From: Mycobacterium sp. D16R12
GTDB taxonomy: Bacteria > Actinomycetota > Actinomycetes > Mycobacteriales > Mycobacteriaceae
DNA: 64,000 nt
Direction: 5' to 3'
Assembly (NCBI RefSeq): GCF_002013465.1
Contig: NZ_MAFC01000003.1
Location: forward strand, 62,001-126,000
Part shown: piece after piece, positions 33,667 to 44,035 of the stretch
Layout of the letters: every line of letters begins with the position of its first letter
Position numbering within the stretch: the first letter of the stretch is position 1
The notes under the pieces: generated by a model
Database searches by the model: none
The model's input: only the letters and a program-made list of their open reading frames with translations
Told to the model about the DNA's origin: nothing
Program-made: the position numbers and the translations under genes

Positions 33667-35357
33667 TCTCGGGTGAATTCCTCACCCGTCTGGGGATTCA
33701 CCGCGACCTCCCCTTGCGGAAGATTGGACAGATCGCCGGCGATAACGGTCTGCTGCGCCTCAACCGCGTCGGGCAGTCCGAAATGGGCACTGGCCCCGGC
33801 AGGGGCCAGCACCAGATCGGCACTGCGCCGTGGCAGCGTCTCCCCCTGGAAGAAGGGCGGCGCCGCCACCCGCCACAGCAGCATCACGACCACACCGAGC
33901 ACCAGCGCGCCGATACCGACCACCGCCACCGCCCCGAATCCGAAGACGGTGACGTTGTTACCGGCGTCATCGATGAGCCAGCTGGGCTTGGCGTACTGAA
34001 TCAGCCCGTAGGCGAAGATGACCGTCAGCGCGATTCCGCCGAGCAAGGGGATCGCACCACGCATCACGAAATTGCGCGCACTCTGCGTCAGTGTCCGGCG
34101 GTAGAACCACACACATGCGAAGCCGGTGAGCCCGTAATAGAAGGCAATCATCAGGCCGACCGATCCGATCAGCGCGGTCAGCAGGTTGGTGCTGATGATC
34201 GTGAAGAGCACGTAGCACGCGATCGAGACCGCACCCATCGCCACGGTGGAGGTAGTGGGCGTCAGATACCTGCGGTGGATCGACGCGAACGAATCCGGCA
34301 GCGCCTTGTAGACACCCATCGACAGGGTGGTGCGAGCAGTCGGCAGGATCGTGGTCTGGGTGCAGGCCGAGGCCGACGTCAGGATGGAAGCGGAGAGCAA
34401 GAGCATCCCCACATGCCCAAGGAAGCTATCGCCGAACAGTTCGGGGCCGATGGCCTTGAACACGTCGGCGGCATTCTCCTGGTTGCCCAGGCCTATCCCC
34501 TCGGTGCCGACTCCCGCGAAGGCCACCGCGGCCACGCTGACCAGCGCATAGGTGGCCAGCAGCAGGAATGTGGACAGCACTGCTGCGCGACCGGGCGTGC
34601 GGCCCGGATCATCGGATTCCTCGTTGCAGGCCACTGCGGTGTCCCAGCCCCAGTAGATGAAGATCGTTGTCAGCACGGCGGGGGCGATGACCGTGCCGAA
34701 GTCCATACCCCCGGGCCAGAACCAGGACAGCGAGGGCAACAGCGAGTAGGCCTCGGCGTTATGTGTGTAGACCTTGAACAGCGCGATGATCGACACGGCG
34801 ACCAGGACAACCATCTCGACGAGCAAGAGTCCGTACTGCAGGCGCACCGAGACTTCGATACCGCGGTAACAGATGTACGTCATGATCACGATCCACAGAA
34901 CGCCTGCCACCGTCGACCACAGGGTGCTGTCGGCCAGACTCGCCGCCGCGGTCCACCCCAGATCACCAACAAACGTGAACGAATAGGCGCCCGCGATCTG
35001 GGCCAAGTTGGCCATCACGATGACGTCGGCGGCGATGATCCCCCAGCCGCCGAGCCATCCGACGATCGGCCCGAAGGTGCGGGACGCCCAGGTAAAGGTG
35101 GTGCCGCAGTCCGGCTCAGCCTTGTTCAGCTCCTGATAGGCCACCGCGATGAGATAAATCGGGATGAACGAGATCAGCACGATGGCGGGGGCCTTGACCC
35201 CGGCGAGCAGGGCGCCGCCGCTGGCGACGATCAGCCCGAGGGTGGCGGCCAGGCTGTAGGCCGGCGCCGTAGAGGCGAGCCCCACGACCACGCTGGAAAG
35301 CAGCCCCATCGCGCCGCCCTTGAGGCCCTTGCTTTCCACTGCACTGTCTGAGCTCAT
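33663..35357 (-). CDS. APC-superfamily amino-acid/amine permease
   Basis: The 564-residue protein has about 12 membrane segments, opening KGGAMGLLSSVVVGLASTAP (typical glycine-rich first helix of APC transporters). The sequence CGTTFTWASRTFGPIVGWLG is characteristic of amino-acid and polyamine permeases. The C-terminal ~60 residues are soluble. In the same neighbourhood as an aminotransferase, amino-aldehyde dehydrogenase and Lrp regulator, it is probably the uptake system for the amine or amino acid those enzymes degrade. It overlaps the end of the convergent monooxygenase gene by 4 bp. Confidence 0.88.
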   Translation of the reverse strand: MSSDSAVESKGLKGGAMGLLSSVVVGLASTAPAYSLAATLGLIVASGGALLAGVKAPAIVLISFIPIYLIAVAYQELNKAEPDCGTTFTWASRTFGPIVGWLGGWGIIAADVIVMANLAQIAGAYSFTFVGDLGWTAAASLADSTLWSTVAGVLWIVIMTYICYRGIEVSVRLQYGLLLVEMVVLVAVSIIALFKVYTHNAEAYSLLPSLSWFWPGGMDFGTVIAPAVLTTIFIYWGWDTAVACNEESDDPGRTPGRAAVLSTFLLLATYALVSVAAVAFAGVGTEGIGLGNQENAADVFKAIGPELFGDSFLGHVGMLLLSASILTSASACTQTTILPTARTTLSMGVYKALPDSFASIHRRYLTPTTSTVAMGAVSIACYVLFTIISTNLLTALIGSVGLMIAFYYGLTGFACVWFYRRTLTQSARNFVMRGAIPLLGGIALTVIFAYGLIQYAKPSWLIDDAGNNVTVFGFGAVAVVGIGALVLGVVVMLLWRVAAPPFFQGETLPRRSADLVLAPAGASAHFGLPDAVEAQQTVIAGDLSNLPQGEVAVNPQTGEEFTRD

Positions 35358-35602
35358 ACGCGTCTCCTCGCTCGGCGGACTGCGAGCAGAATACGTTTTC
35401 CGTTGCTATTTCGCCCAACAAGAGCGGAATTCGTTGGCATAGCACCCTCAAGCCCCGGATTCAGCAACTAGGCCGTCGAGGTATCGGCGCACCGAACCGG
35501 CCGCGAGACTACGGTTTACGACGCATTCTTCGAGTCGCCGACGCACAACGCGGCGTGTCGGCACGGGAGAGGTGAGGCGGAACGGGTGTGGCGAGGCGCG
35601 GA
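35358..35602. other. Intergenic region upstream of the permease
   Basis: There are 245 bp without a gene. On the permease strand, AGCA-acggaaaacgtattc-TGCT lies about 45 bp upstream of its start and could be a regulator site (Lrp is a candidate). Nothing else recognisable. Confidence 0.3.
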
Positions 35603-36409
35603 CTAAGCCAGCGGATTGACTCCGTTGAGGAACACCCAGATGGCGGCCGCGGCACCCAGACCCAGCAGCACTGCCGCGAAGGACCCCACGAAAGGCCTGC
35701 GGGCCCAGCCCCGTCCGGCGTCAAATCCGTAACGACCAGGGCCGACGAGGATCACCGCGAGGATCGCGACGATCATCAACAGCTCGAACTCGTGCCCGTC
35801 GGGCCAGAAGATCGCGTACCGGTTCGCCTTGTCAGACACCATGTCGGAGAGCAGCACGTTGACCATGAATGCCAGCGCGGCCGCACCAGCCAGCGGTGTG
35901 AGCAGGCCGAGGACCAGTAGCACCCCGGCGCCGAGCTCCGCCGTCACGCCGATATAGGTGAGGATGTCGGCGTATTTGAAGCCCCGGTCAGTCAGCGTTG
36001 CTTCGAAACCGTTGAGTCCGGTCCCGCCCCACCAGCCGAAAACCTTGCGCAGCCCGTGCGCGATGAGCACCGCACCCACGCCGACACGCAGCAACAACAG
36101 TCCGAGATCTTGCGTGCCACGACGATCGCCCGTCGGGTCCTGGGTGCCCCACGGTGCGGCATGTCGCGCCTGCACCGCCTCAGAGGATATTTGTGTGGTG
36201 GCAGGTTCGGCATAGGGCAGCGGCGCTGGATCGTACAACGGTCCAACCTCTTTCACATCGTGGGAGCTCGTCAGCTTCTCCGCCTGGTAATGCGGGATTG
36301 CCGTGGTCTCAAAATCGCCGCCATAGGTGGCCGACGGCACATCATCTTCAGGGTCGACCAGCTCGGGCGGCTTACGCCACGCCTGCGGATCGTCCGAATG
36401 ACCGGTCAC
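35603..36409 (-). CDS. DoxX-family membrane protein
   Basis: The 268-residue protein starts at the GTG at 36409 (VTGHSDDPQAWRKPPELVDP). Residues 1-105 are polar and probably cytoplasmic. Then four membrane helices form a DoxX domain (LGLLLLRVGVGAVLIAHGLR, ELGAGVLLVLGLLTPLAGAA, LMIVAILAVILVGPG and a last C-terminal helix). Position before lppZ matches Rv3005c, whose product has been linked to oxidative-stress resistance with superoxide dehydrogenase and a thioredoxin-like partner. Sequence upstream to 36601 in frame belongs to the lppZ side and is not used. Confidence 0.85.
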   Translation of the reverse strand: MTGHSDDPQAWRKPPELVDPEDDVPSATYGGDFETTAIPHYQAEKLTSSHDVKEVGPLYDPAPLPYAEPATTQISSEAVQARHAAPWGTQDPTGDRRGTQDLGLLLLRVGVGAVLIAHGLRKVFGWWGGTGLNGFEATLTDRGFKYADILTYIGVTAELGAGVLLVLGLLTPLAGAAALAFMVNVLLSDMVSDKANRYAIFWPDGHEFELLMIVAILAVILVGPGRYGFDAGRGWARRPFVGSFAAVLLGLGAAAAIWVFLNGVNPLA

Positions 36410-36479
36410 GGGCCCAGCGTAAGTCCATTGGAGGCCCGAATGTGGCGAGCAACGCCGTAAGGTCCGTAATCTTGCGGGC

Positions 36480-37673
36480 ATGCTCATTCGCTGCCGGAGC
36501 CGCAGGGCCGGCGATATCCGGCCAAATCCCGCGACGGGACCGACCAATGAGCCATCGGGGAAAAGACTGCTTGTCGGTTCGATGGCGGCGTTGGCTGGCA
36601 CGGTGACGCTGTTATCGGGATGCGTGCGGTTCGATCAGACCCAGGATCAGCCCTTCACCGAGGTCCCCCGACGCGGGGTCGCTCAGACCACAACCACCCC
36701 GCCGCCGCCATTGCCGGGTAAACCGTTTCCCAAGCAGTGCCCCGCCGACGGCGTGATGCAGGGATGCCTGGAGGCCACCAGCGGACTCATCATGGGCAGC
36801 GACGGCAAGACCGCGTTGGTCGCCGAGCGCGCGACGGGCGTCATCAAAGAGATCGCATCGAGCGCCGAGCCGAAGGTCAAGACAACCATCCCCGTCGACC
36901 CCTCCGGCGACGGCGGTCTGTCCGATATCGTGCTCTCCCCCTCCTACCAGCAGGACCGGCTGATGTACGCCTACGTCAGCACCCCCACCGACAACCGGGT
37001 GATACGTGTCGCCGACGGCGACGTACCCAAGGACATCCTCACCGGAATCCCTAAGGGACCCAACGGCAATGCGGGATCGCTGGCGTTCATCAGCCCCACA
37101 ACGCTGGTGGTACAAACCGGTACCGGTGGCAATGCGGCGGCAGCCAATGATCCGAACTCTTTGGCCGGCAAGGTCATCCGCATCGAACAGCCCACCACCA
37201 TCGACCAGGCCGCGCCGACGACCGCGATAAGCGGCCTCGGTGACGGCGGCGCGATGTGCGTGGACGCCGCCAACGGCGCGCTCTATGTCACCGACCGCGC
37301 CCCCGCCGGCGATCGGCTGCAAAAGCTCACCAAGGACGGCAAGATCTCCACGGTGTGGACCTGGCCGGACAAGCCAGGGGTGGCCGGTTGCGCCGCACTG
37401 GACAGCTCGGTGATGGTCAATCTGGTGTTCAACCAGACCACCGTGGTGGTGCGCCAGAACCCCGAGACCGGTGCGGTCACCGGCGATCCCGAGGTGCTCC
37501 GTCAGAAGGAGCAGCACGGTCACGTGCGGGCATTGAAGCTCTCGGCCGACGGAAACGTCTGGGGCGGTTCCATCAACAAGGACTTCGGCACCGCCACCCC
37601 CACCGAGGACGTGGTGTTCCCACTGTTCCCGAAGGGCGGCGGATTCCCCCGCGCCAACGACGACCTGGACTAA
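36480..37673 (+). CDS. lppZ: Lipoprotein LppZ (sorbosone-dehydrogenase-like)
   Basis: The protein has up to 397 residues. A lipoprotein signal (KRLLVGSMAALAGTVTLLSG followed by the lipobox Cys) predicts diacylglyceryl modification and anchoring to the outer face of the plasma membrane. After a Pro/Thr-rich linker (TTTTPPPPLPGKPFPKQ) there is a beta-propeller of the glucose/sorbosone dehydrogenase type (GGLSDIVLSPSYQQDRLMYA, NGNAGSLAFISPTTLVVQTG). The long N-terminus before the signal suggests the true start may be internal. Divergent from the DoxX gene, as Rv3006 is from Rv3005c. Confidence 0.9.
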   Translation: MLIRCRSRRAGDIRPNPATGPTNEPSGKRLLVGSMAALAGTVTLLSGCVRFDQTQDQPFTEVPRRGVAQTTTTPPPPLPGKPFPKQCPADGVMQGCLEATSGLIMGSDGKTALVAERATGVIKEIASSAEPKVKTTIPVDPSGDGGLSDIVLSPSYQQDRLMYAYVSTPTDNRVIRVADGDVPKDILTGIPKGPNGNAGSLAFISPTTLVVQTGTGGNAAAANDPNSLAGKVIRIEQPTTIDQAAPTTAISGLGDGGAMCVDAANGALYVTDRAPAGDRLQKLTKDGKISTVWTWPDKPGVAGCAALDSSVMVNLVFNQTTVVVRQNPETGAVTGDPEVLRQKEQHGHVRALKLSADGNVWGGSINKDFGTATPTEDVVFPLFPKGGGFPRANDDLD

Positions 37674-37682
37674 CTTCTCGCC

Positions 37683-37737
37683 GACTGTCGACTTTTCGCG
37701 GTGCTCACTCGTACTTTGTCGCCAGAGGTCGACAGTC
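37683..37737. repeat. Perfect 10-bp inverted repeat between lppZ and gatB
   Basis: GACTGTCGAC (37683-37692) and GTCGACAGTC (37728-37737) are exact complements with a 35-base loop, in the 73-bp gap between two convergent genes. It could be a transcription barrier. The same 10-mer GTCGACAGTC occurs in the host arm of attL at 13395-13404. Confidence 0.55.
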
Positions 37738-37746
37738 AGCGTGTGA

Positions 37747-39246
37747 TTAAGCCTGGCCGCAGGCCTTCAACACCAGGTCCTTGACCTGCGCGGCGTCGGC
37801 CTGACCCTTGGTCGCCTTCATCACCGCGCCGACGATGGCACCCGCAGCCGCCACCTTGCCATCGCGGATCTTCTGCGCGACATCAGGATTGGCAGCAAGC
37901 GCCTCATCGACCGCAGCCTGGATCAACGAATCGTCGCGCATGACCACCAACCCACGAGCGGTCATCACCTGCTCGGGCTCACCCTCACCGGCGAGCACCC
38001 CGTCGACCACCTGTCGCGCCAACTTGTTGGACAGCTTGCCGTCGTTGATCAACGTGACAATGGCAGCCACCTGGGTCGGCGTGATGGGAAGCTCGGACAG
38101 CTCGACTTCACGCGAATTGGCCTGCTGCACCAGGTAGTTGCCCCACCACGAGCGTGCTTCTTCGCTGCTGGCCCCCTCGGCGACGGTGGCCTGCACGAGT
38201 TCGACGGCACCGTTGTTCACCAGGTCGCGCATCACCTCATCGGAAACGCCCCATTCCTGCTGAATGCGCCCCAGCCGCAGCCAGGGCAGCTCGGGAAGGG
38301 TGCCGCGCAGCCCCTCGATCAGCTCGACACTCGGCGCGACGGGCTCCAGATCGGGCTCCGGGAAGTATCGGTAGTCCTCGGCGGTCTCCTTGCGGCGCCC
38401 CGCACTGGTGGAGCCGTCCTGCTCCAGGAAGTGTCGCGTCTCCTGGATGACCTCATCGCCCGCATCCAGAACAGCTGCCTGACGGCGCATCTCATAGCGG
38501 ACCGCTACCTCGACGCTCTTGAGCGAGTTGACGTTCTTGGTCTCGGTACGGGTGCCGAACTCGTCGGCACCGGTGGGCATCAGCGACACGTTCGCATCGC
38601 AGCGCATCGATCCGTGATCCATCCGCACATCGGAAACATCCAAGGCGCGCAACAGGTCCCGCAGCGCCGTCACGTAGGCACGGGCGATCTCCGGGGCCCG
38701 TTCCCCGGTGCCCTCGATGGGCTTGGTAACGATCTCGACGAGCGGCACACCGGCGCGGTTGTAGTCCAGCAGGGATTCGGTGGCCCCGGAGATGCGGCCG
38801 GTCTCGCTGCCGATATGGGTCAGCTTGCCGGTGTCCTCTTCCATGTGGGCGCGCTCGATCTGCACCCGCCAGGTGGTGCCGTCGTCCAGTGGAACGTCGA
38901 GGTAACCGTCGAACGCGATCGGCTCGTCGTATTGGGAGATCTGGTAGTTCTTCGGCTGATCCGGGTAGAAGTAGTTCTTGCGGGCGAACCGGCCCCACGG
39001 GGCAATCTCACAGTTGAGCGCGAGGCCGATACGGATGGCCGATTCGACGGCCTTCTCGTTGACAACCGGCAGCGAGCCCGGCAGACCCAGGCAGACGGGG
39101 CAGATCTGGGTGTTCGGCTCCGCGCCGAACGCGGTAGGGCAGCCACAGAACATCTTGGTGGCCGTGGACAGTTCAACGTGGACCTCCATGCCGAGCACCG
39201 GCTCGTATCGGGTCAGCACGTCGTCGTAGTCCAGCAGTTCTGTCAT
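37747..39246 (-). CDS. gatB: Aspartyl/glutamyl-tRNA amidotransferase subunit B
   Basis: The 499-residue subunit of GatCAB binds mischarged Glu-tRNA(Gln) or Asp-tRNA(Asn) and activates it for amidation. The GatB signature region is present ([20 protein letters not shown] ... [20 protein letters not shown], Cys pairs of the zinc site), then [18 protein letters not shown] and [20 protein letters not shown]. The C-terminal YqeY-like tail domain is complete. It is separated from gatC-gatA by pfkA and accessory genes. Confidence 0.97.
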   Translation of the reverse strand: MTELLDYDDVLTRYEPVLGMEVHVELSTATKMFCGCPTAFGAEPNTQICPVCLGLPGSLPVVNEKAVESAIRIGLALNCEIAPWGRFARKNYFYPDQPKNYQISQYDEPIAFDGYLDVPLDDGTTWRVQIERAHMEEDTGKLTHIGSETGRISGATESLLDYNRAGVPLVEIVTKPIEGTGERAPEIARAYVTALRDLLRALDVSDVRMDHGSMRCDANVSLMPTGADEFGTRTETKNVNSLKSVEVAVRYEMRRQAAVLDAGDEVIQETRHFLEQDGSTSAGRRKETAEDYRYFPEPDLEPVAPSVELIEGLRGTLPELPWLRLGRIQQEWGVSDEVMRDLVNNGAVELVQATVAEGASSEEARSWWGNYLVQQANSREVELSELPITPTQVAAIVTLINDGKLSNKLARQVVDGVLAGEGEPEQVMTARGLVVMRDDSLIQAAVDEALAANPDVAQKIRDGKVAAAGAIVGAVMKATKGQADAAQVKDLVLKACGQA

Positions 39247-39310
39247 GCTGCGATCCTAATGGGTCGGCTTTGCCTGCCGAGCAGACACTTGTTGCGGAGA
39301 AAACGCAGGT

Positions 39311-39364
39311 AGCGCATACCGCACGTGGGTGCATCGCGAGAATCGTCGGCGCCAGGTATGCGCT
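39311..39364. repeat. Perfect 10-bp inverted repeat between pfkA and gatB
   Basis: AGCGCATACC (39311-39320) and GGTATGCGCT (39355-39364) are exact complements with a 34-base loop, in the 141-bp gap upstream of gatB. Arm length and loop size are nearly the same as in the repeat at 37683-37737, but the arm sequence differs. Confidence 0.5.
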
Positions 39365-39387
39365 CGGCGACCGCACGGGCGACGTTC

Positions 39388-40419
39388 TCAGCCGAAGAAG
39401 GCGGCGGCGTCCTCGTAGCGATTCTTCGGGACCAGCTTGAGATGGCGGGTCGCCTCCGACAACGGCACCCGCCCGATGTCCTGGCCCCGCAGCGACACCA
39501 TCACCCCGTACTCCCCGGCATGGGCGGCGTCCGCGGCGTTCACGCCGAACCGGGTGGCCAGCACCCTGTCGAACGGTGTCGGGGTGCCGCCGCGCTGCAC
39601 ATGGCCCAGCACGGTGGTGCGGACCTCTTTGCTGATGCGCTTCTCGATTTCGGCCCCCAGCTGCTGGGCCACGCCGGTGAACCGCTGATGCCCAAACTCG
39701 TCAATTCCCCCGTCGCGTAACTCCATTGAGCCCTCTGCCGGCTTCGCGCCCTCGGCCACCACGCAGATGAAATGCGAATCCCCGCGCTGGAAACGGCCTT
39801 TGATCAGGCGACACACCTCTTCCACGTCGTACGGCACTTCGGGAATCAACGTCATGTGGGCACCGGAGGCAAGCCCGGCGTGCAGTGCGATCCACCCCGC
39901 GTGCCTGCCCATCACCTCCACCAGCATGACGCGCTGGTGCGATTCGGCCGTACTGTGCAGCCGGTCGATCGCATCGGTGGCGATGGTCAGCGCCGTATCG
40001 AACCCGAAAGTGACATCGGTGCAATCGATATCGTTATCGATTGTCTTGGGCACCCCAACCACGGGCACGTTCTCGTCGGCGAGCCAGCTGGCCGCCGTGA
40101 GCGTGCCCTCCCCGCCGATCGGGATGAGCACGTCGATCCCGTTGTCATCGAGGGTCTGCTTGATCTGGTCCAACCCGGCGCGCAGCTTGTCCGGGTTGGT
40201 ACGCGCGGTGCCGAGCACCGTGCCGCCCTTGGTCAGCAGCCGGTCGTTGCGATCGTCGTTGGCAAGCTGGATGCGCCGGTTCTCCAGCAGGCCGCGCCAG
40301 CCGTCCTGAAATCCGACCACCTGCGAGTCGTAGCGGTTGGCGCAGGTTCGGACCACCGCGCGAATGACGGCGTTGAGCCCTGGGCAGTCTCCTCCACCGG
40401 TAAGCACTCCGATACGCAT
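39388..40419 (-). CDS. pfkA: 6-phosphofructokinase
   Basis: Glycolytic phosphorylation of fructose 6-phosphate. The 343-residue protein opens [20 protein letters not shown]. The segment [14 protein letters not shown] carries Gly where PPi-dependent enzymes have Asp, which favours ATP as phosphoryl donor. Catalytic region: [20 protein letters not shown]; substrate-binding [20 protein letters not shown]. Group III actinobacterial type. Its place next to gat genes matches Rv3010c. Confidence 0.95.
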   Translation of the reverse strand: MRIGVLTGGGDCPGLNAVIRAVVRTCANRYDSQVVGFQDGWRGLLENRRIQLANDDRNDRLLTKGGTVLGTARTNPDKLRAGLDQIKQTLDDNGIDVLIPIGGEGTLTAASWLADENVPVVGVPKTIDNDIDCTDVTFGFDTALTIATDAIDRLHSTAESHQRVMLVEVMGRHAGWIALHAGLASGAHMTLIPEVPYDVEEVCRLIKGRFQRGDSHFICVVAEGAKPAEGSMELRDGGIDEFGHQRFTGVAQQLGAEIEKRISKEVRTTVLGHVQRGGTPTPFDRVLATRFGVNAADAAHAGEYGVMVSLRGQDIGRVPLSEATRHLKLVPKNRYEDAAAFFG

Positions 40420-40456
40420 AGCCCCATCATGCCCGTGAGCCGCTGAGACGGCAGCG

Positions 40457-41962
40457 CTACGGAGTCTTCGGCAGGCGGCTCGGAACGCTCAGCCTGAACC
40501 CGGCCCATACCTCGCGACGGTCTGCGCCCAGGTTCCGCTCGACACGTGTCTCACGGTCGAAGACCATCATCGGCCAGTCGGGTCCGCGGTACTGCGGCCA
40601 GTCCTCACTGGGAACGCCGTTGCGCGCGAACGCCACCCAGCGCTCTTGGACGTCATTCACGACACGTGAGGCATCACGGTGCGTCAGACTGCCGGCCAAC
40701 AGCGGCCCGGCAGGACCGCGATAGTTGCCGAAGACCGCCAGCAGCTCGGTGGCGTGCGACCCCTTCAAACCCGCGGCCCGCACAGTCCACGGCGCATAGT
40801 CGAATTGGTAGACGTACACGGGTGCGAACTCTTGATGCGCCTCGGCAATCCGCCACACCGAGGATGTGAAGAACATGTCCCCCGCGAGCCGCAGCCGCGC
40901 TTCCTTCGATGGATATCCCGGGTACGTCGCGAGGATCCGTTCCCGATAGCCGGGACCCCCGCCCGCGAGAATTTCCTGCTGCTCGGGCTCGGACAGCGGC
41001 ATCGCCTTGATCACCTTTGTGAAGAGCCTGGCCTCGTCGGCGTTACTGCCAACGATCAACGGAACCCGTTGCGCTTCGCCATGTTCCATTGCTTCCACGG
41101 GAGGCTTGGGCAGATACTCACCGTCGACCGAAGGCCCGAACGGGAAACTACCCTCTGCGATCAACGCGCGCTGCGCGCGCAGCAGCCGCCGGGGCGAGGC
41201 ATTCATCACCGTCGCCGCGGCATTATCGGGTGCAGCGCCGAGCAGTTCGGCGAAACGCCGGGCATCATCCGCGATCGCGTCGGCACTGGCGGCGAGGCCG
41301 CTGGCGGTGCTTTGGATGATCGCGCGATGGAACAGCCCCGCGGCGGCCGGGGTGGCCATCAGGGTCTCGACAGCACTGCCGCCCGCACTCTCTCCGAAGA
41401 TGGTCACATTGTCCGGATCGCCCCCGAAGGCGCGAACGTTGTCACGGACCCACTGCAAGGCCAGCACGAGATCACGCAGATACACGTTGCTTTCGATGAC
41501 ATGCTCGGCGTCGGACAGCGAGGACAGATCGAAGGCTCCCAGCGCCCCCACCCGGTAGTTCGCCGACACATAGACGCATCCGCGGCGCGCCAGTATCGAG
41601 CCCTCATAGGGCGGCGAGGCGCTGGCGCCGAGAAAGTACCCACCGCCGTAGATGTAGAACATGACCGGCAGCGGACCATCCGGTAACTCTTCCGGCGTCA
41701 CCACATTGAGCGAGAGGCAGTCCTCGCTGCGCCGTTTTTGCGGCGTGAACACCTTGGGCTGGTACGGCACCGCGCCAAATCTCGTGCAGCGCCGGACGCC
41801 CTCCCAGGGCTGCACGGGACGCGGTGCCCGCAGCCGCAGCGGTCCTACCGGTGGTTCGGCGTAGGGAATCCCACGAAAACGGCGCATTCCGCGCCGGACA
41901 AAGCCTTCGACGACGCCACTGTTGACTCTTACCCGCTTCGGCGCCACTGCCACGGATGCCAA
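40457..41962 (-). CDS. Type B carboxylesterase
   Basis: The 501-residue alpha/beta-hydrolase has the oxyanion segment [16 protein letters not shown], the nucleophile elbow in [15 protein letters not shown] (Ser of GESAGG), and the usual His region near the C-terminus ([20 protein letters not shown]). No signal peptide, so probably cytoplasmic. It hydrolyses carboxylic esters; natural substrate unknown. Not in this place in M. tuberculosis, so it belongs to an accessory insertion between pfkA and gatA. Confidence 0.9.
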   Translation of the reverse strand: MASVAVAPKRVRVNSGVVEGFVRRGMRRFRGIPYAEPPVGPLRLRAPRPVQPWEGVRRCTRFGAVPYQPKVFTPQKRRSEDCLSLNVVTPEELPDGPLPVMFYIYGGGYFLGASASPPYEGSILARRGCVYVSANYRVGALGAFDLSSLSDAEHVIESNVYLRDLVLALQWVRDNVRAFGGDPDNVTIFGESAGGSAVETLMATPAAAGLFHRAIIQSTASGLAASADAIADDARRFAELLGAAPDNAAATVMNASPRRLLRAQRALIAEGSFPFGPSVDGEYLPKPPVEAMEHGEAQRVPLIVGSNADEARLFTKVIKAMPLSEPEQQEILAGGGPGYRERILATYPGYPSKEARLRLAGDMFFTSSVWRIAEAHQEFAPVYVYQFDYAPWTVRAAGLKGSHATELLAVFGNYRGPAGPLLAGSLTHRDASRVVNDVQERWVAFARNGVPSEDWPQYRGPDWPMMVFDRETRVERNLGADRREVWAGFRLSVPSRLPKTP

Positions 41963-41963
41963 C

Positions 41964-42236
41964 CTAGCGCCCGGGGCGCACCGTCGTGGGGCCCGGCCTC
42001 GTCGTCACGATGGTGGCGGACGGCGGAGCGTTCCCGGGGTCGGGCGCCGACGACAGGTGATGGTCACCGGGAGGGAAGCAGTCACGGCCCAACGATCCCC
42101 CGCAGTCCACCGGTTTCACCTGGACTACCGCCTCCGGAGCCTCGGTGTGGCTCGTCCACACCGCACCGGCGAGAACCATCGCGCATGCACTGGCCACGCC
42201 GAGTAGACGTATCGACGCTCTATGGATGCTCGTCAC
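41964..42236 (-). CDS. Small secreted protein, tandem copy 2
   Basis: The 90-residue protein has a signal peptide (RASIRLLGVASACAMVLAGA, then likely cleavage near TSHTEA). The mature part is short, with two Cys (CGGSLGRDC) and a Pro-rich tail GDHHLSSAPDPGNAPPSAT. The upstream gene's product shares the pattern GDxHL-PxPGN-AT, so they are paralogues. The start overlaps the stop of the upstream gene by 4 bp. Probably exported, with a single disulfide. No known family. Confidence 0.65.
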   Translation of the reverse strand: MTSIHRASIRLLGVASACAMVLAGAVWTSHTEAPEAVVQVKPVDCGGSLGRDCFPPGDHHLSSAPDPGNAPPSATIVTTRPGPTTVRPGR

Positions 42237-42490
42237 GATCGCGGCACGACGCTACTGGGGCGTGTTTTCGTCTGCGGGACGGTCGCCCGCGGCACCATGT
42301 TGCCCGGGTTCGGTCGCGCGGTCAGGTGCGGATCGCCGGAGTAGTCGCAGGTAGTGTCCGTCTGTACCGAGCATCGGACCGGCACCTGCTGCGTTGCGGG
42401 TCCGGCCTGTGAAACCGCCACAACACCCGGTATCGCCGCGACAACACTGGCGGCGATCACCGCACCTCCGTACCGAGCCTTCATATGCAT
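42233..42490 (-). CDS. Small secreted protein, tandem copy 1
   Basis: The 85-residue protein has a signal peptide (ARYGGAVIAASVVAAIPGVV, cleavage likely near SQA-GPA). The mature part has two Cys (VRCSVQTDTTC) and the tail GDPHLTARPNPGNMVPRAT, resembling the next gene's product. The first or third codon may be the start. A short (66 bp) gap separates it from gatA on the same strand. No known family. Confidence 0.65.
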   Translation of the reverse strand: MHMKARYGGAVIAASVVAAIPGVVAVSQAGPATQQVPVRCSVQTDTTCDYSGDPHLTARPNPGNMVPRATVPQTKTRPSSVVPRS

Positions 42491-42556
42491 ATATGCAAAT
42501 ATGACAGCTCTTCCGGCTAGCGCACGTACAGAACGCTAATAGTTACCTGTGAATCC

Positions 42557-44035
42557 CTAGAGCGCCGAGGGCAGCGGGCCACGGGCCGTTTCATAGGCCG
42601 CCCCCACCCGGTACAGCCGATCGTCGGCGAGTGCGGGAGCCATGATCTGCAGACCCACCGGGAGCCCATCATCGGCCGAAAGTCCGGACGGCACCGACAT
42701 TCCGCAGTGCCCGGCCAGGTTCAGCGGCAGCGTGCACAGATCGAACTGGTACATGGCCAGCGGGTCATCGACCTTCTCCCCCAACCGGAATGCGGTGGTA
42801 GGCGTCGCCGGGGTCACCAACACGTCCACCTGTTCATAGGCCTGTTCCAGGTCGCGCTTGATCAGGGTGCGCACCTTCTGCGCCCGGCCGTAGTAGGCGT
42901 CGTAGTACCCGGCAGACAGCGCATACGTGCCGATCATGATGCGCCGCTTGACCTCTGGACCAAAGCCCGCGGCCCGGGTGAGCGCCATGACTTCCTCGGC
43001 GCTGTGCGTTCCGTCGTCGCCGACACGCATGCCGTACCGCATGGCATCGAACCGAGCCAGGTTGGACGACACCTCGGACGGCAGGATCAAGTAGTACGCC
43101 GGAAGTGCATATTCGAAGTGGGGACAGGACACCTCCACCACATCGGCGCCCAGCGCGGTGAGCTGTTCGACGGCCGCGTCGAACGACGCCATCACGCCCG
43201 GCTGATACCCGTCACCACGCAACTGCGAGACCACCCCGACGCGAACACCTTTGAGGTCGCCGGTGGCACCGGCCCGCGCGGCGGCCACAACATCGGGTAC
43301 GGGCTCGTCGACAGAGGTGGAGTCGCGCGGATCATGCCCGGCGATCACCTGGTGCAGCAGTGCGGTATCCAGCACTGTGCGCGCACAAGGCCCGCCCTGA
43401 TCCAGGGATGACGCGCAGGCCACCAGCCCGTAGCGCGAAACCGTTCCGTAGGTGGGCTTGACCCCGACCGTCGCGGTCAGCGCGGCGGGCTGACGGATCG
43501 AGCCGCCGGTGTCGGTGCCGATGGCCAGGGGCGCCTGGAAGGCAGCCAGCGCGGCCGCGCTACCGCCGCCCGAGCCGCCCGGCACGCGCTCGATATCCCA
43601 CGGGTTGCGGGTGGGCCCGTAAGCGGAGTTCTCGGTGGAAGAGCCCATCGCGAACTCGTCCATGTTCGTCTTGCCCAAGATCGGAATCCCGGCCGCGCGC
43701 AGCCGCGCGGTCACCGTCGCGTCGTAGGGCGGAACCCAGTTCTCGAGGATCTTCGACCCGCACGTGGTCGGCATGTCCTTGGTGGTGAAGACGTCCTTGA
43801 GCGCCAGCGGAACGCCGGCAAGCGGCGACGGCACGGAGCCGGCCGATATTGCGTCGTCGGCGTCCTGGGCGGCGGCGAGCGCCTGCTCTCCCGCCACATG
43901 CAGGAACGCTCGATAGGTCTCGTCGGTACCGGCGATCTGATCCAGATGCGCACGCGTCACCTCGACGGATGACACCTCGCCCGCGTGAATCAGCGCGGCC
44001 AGAGAGGCGGCGTCCTGCCTGATCAGATCGGTCAC
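42557..44035 (-). CDS. gatA: Aspartyl/glutamyl-tRNA amidotransferase subunit A
   Basis: The 492-residue amidase subunit of GatCAB releases ammonia from glutamine. The amidase-signature triad region is complete: Lys in [14 protein letters not shown], the serines in [15 protein letters not shown] and [15 protein letters not shown]. Its start overlaps the gatC stop (ATG... at 44032-44035), so the two are coupled. Confidence 0.97.
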   Translation of the reverse strand: MTDLIRQDAASLAALIHAGEVSSVEVTRAHLDQIAGTDETYRAFLHVAGEQALAAAQDADDAISAGSVPSPLAGVPLALKDVFTTKDMPTTCGSKILENWVPPYDATVTARLRAAGIPILGKTNMDEFAMGSSTENSAYGPTRNPWDIERVPGGSGGGSAAALAAFQAPLAIGTDTGGSIRQPAALTATVGVKPTYGTVSRYGLVACASSLDQGGPCARTVLDTALLHQVIAGHDPRDSTSVDEPVPDVVAAARAGATGDLKGVRVGVVSQLRGDGYQPGVMASFDAAVEQLTALGADVVEVSCPHFEYALPAYYLILPSEVSSNLARFDAMRYGMRVGDDGTHSAEEVMALTRAAGFGPEVKRRIMIGTYALSAGYYDAYYGRAQKVRTLIKRDLEQAYEQVDVLVTPATPTTAFRLGEKVDDPLAMYQFDLCTLPLNLAGHCGMSVPSGLSADDGLPVGLQIMAPALADDRLYRVGAAYETARGPLPSAL

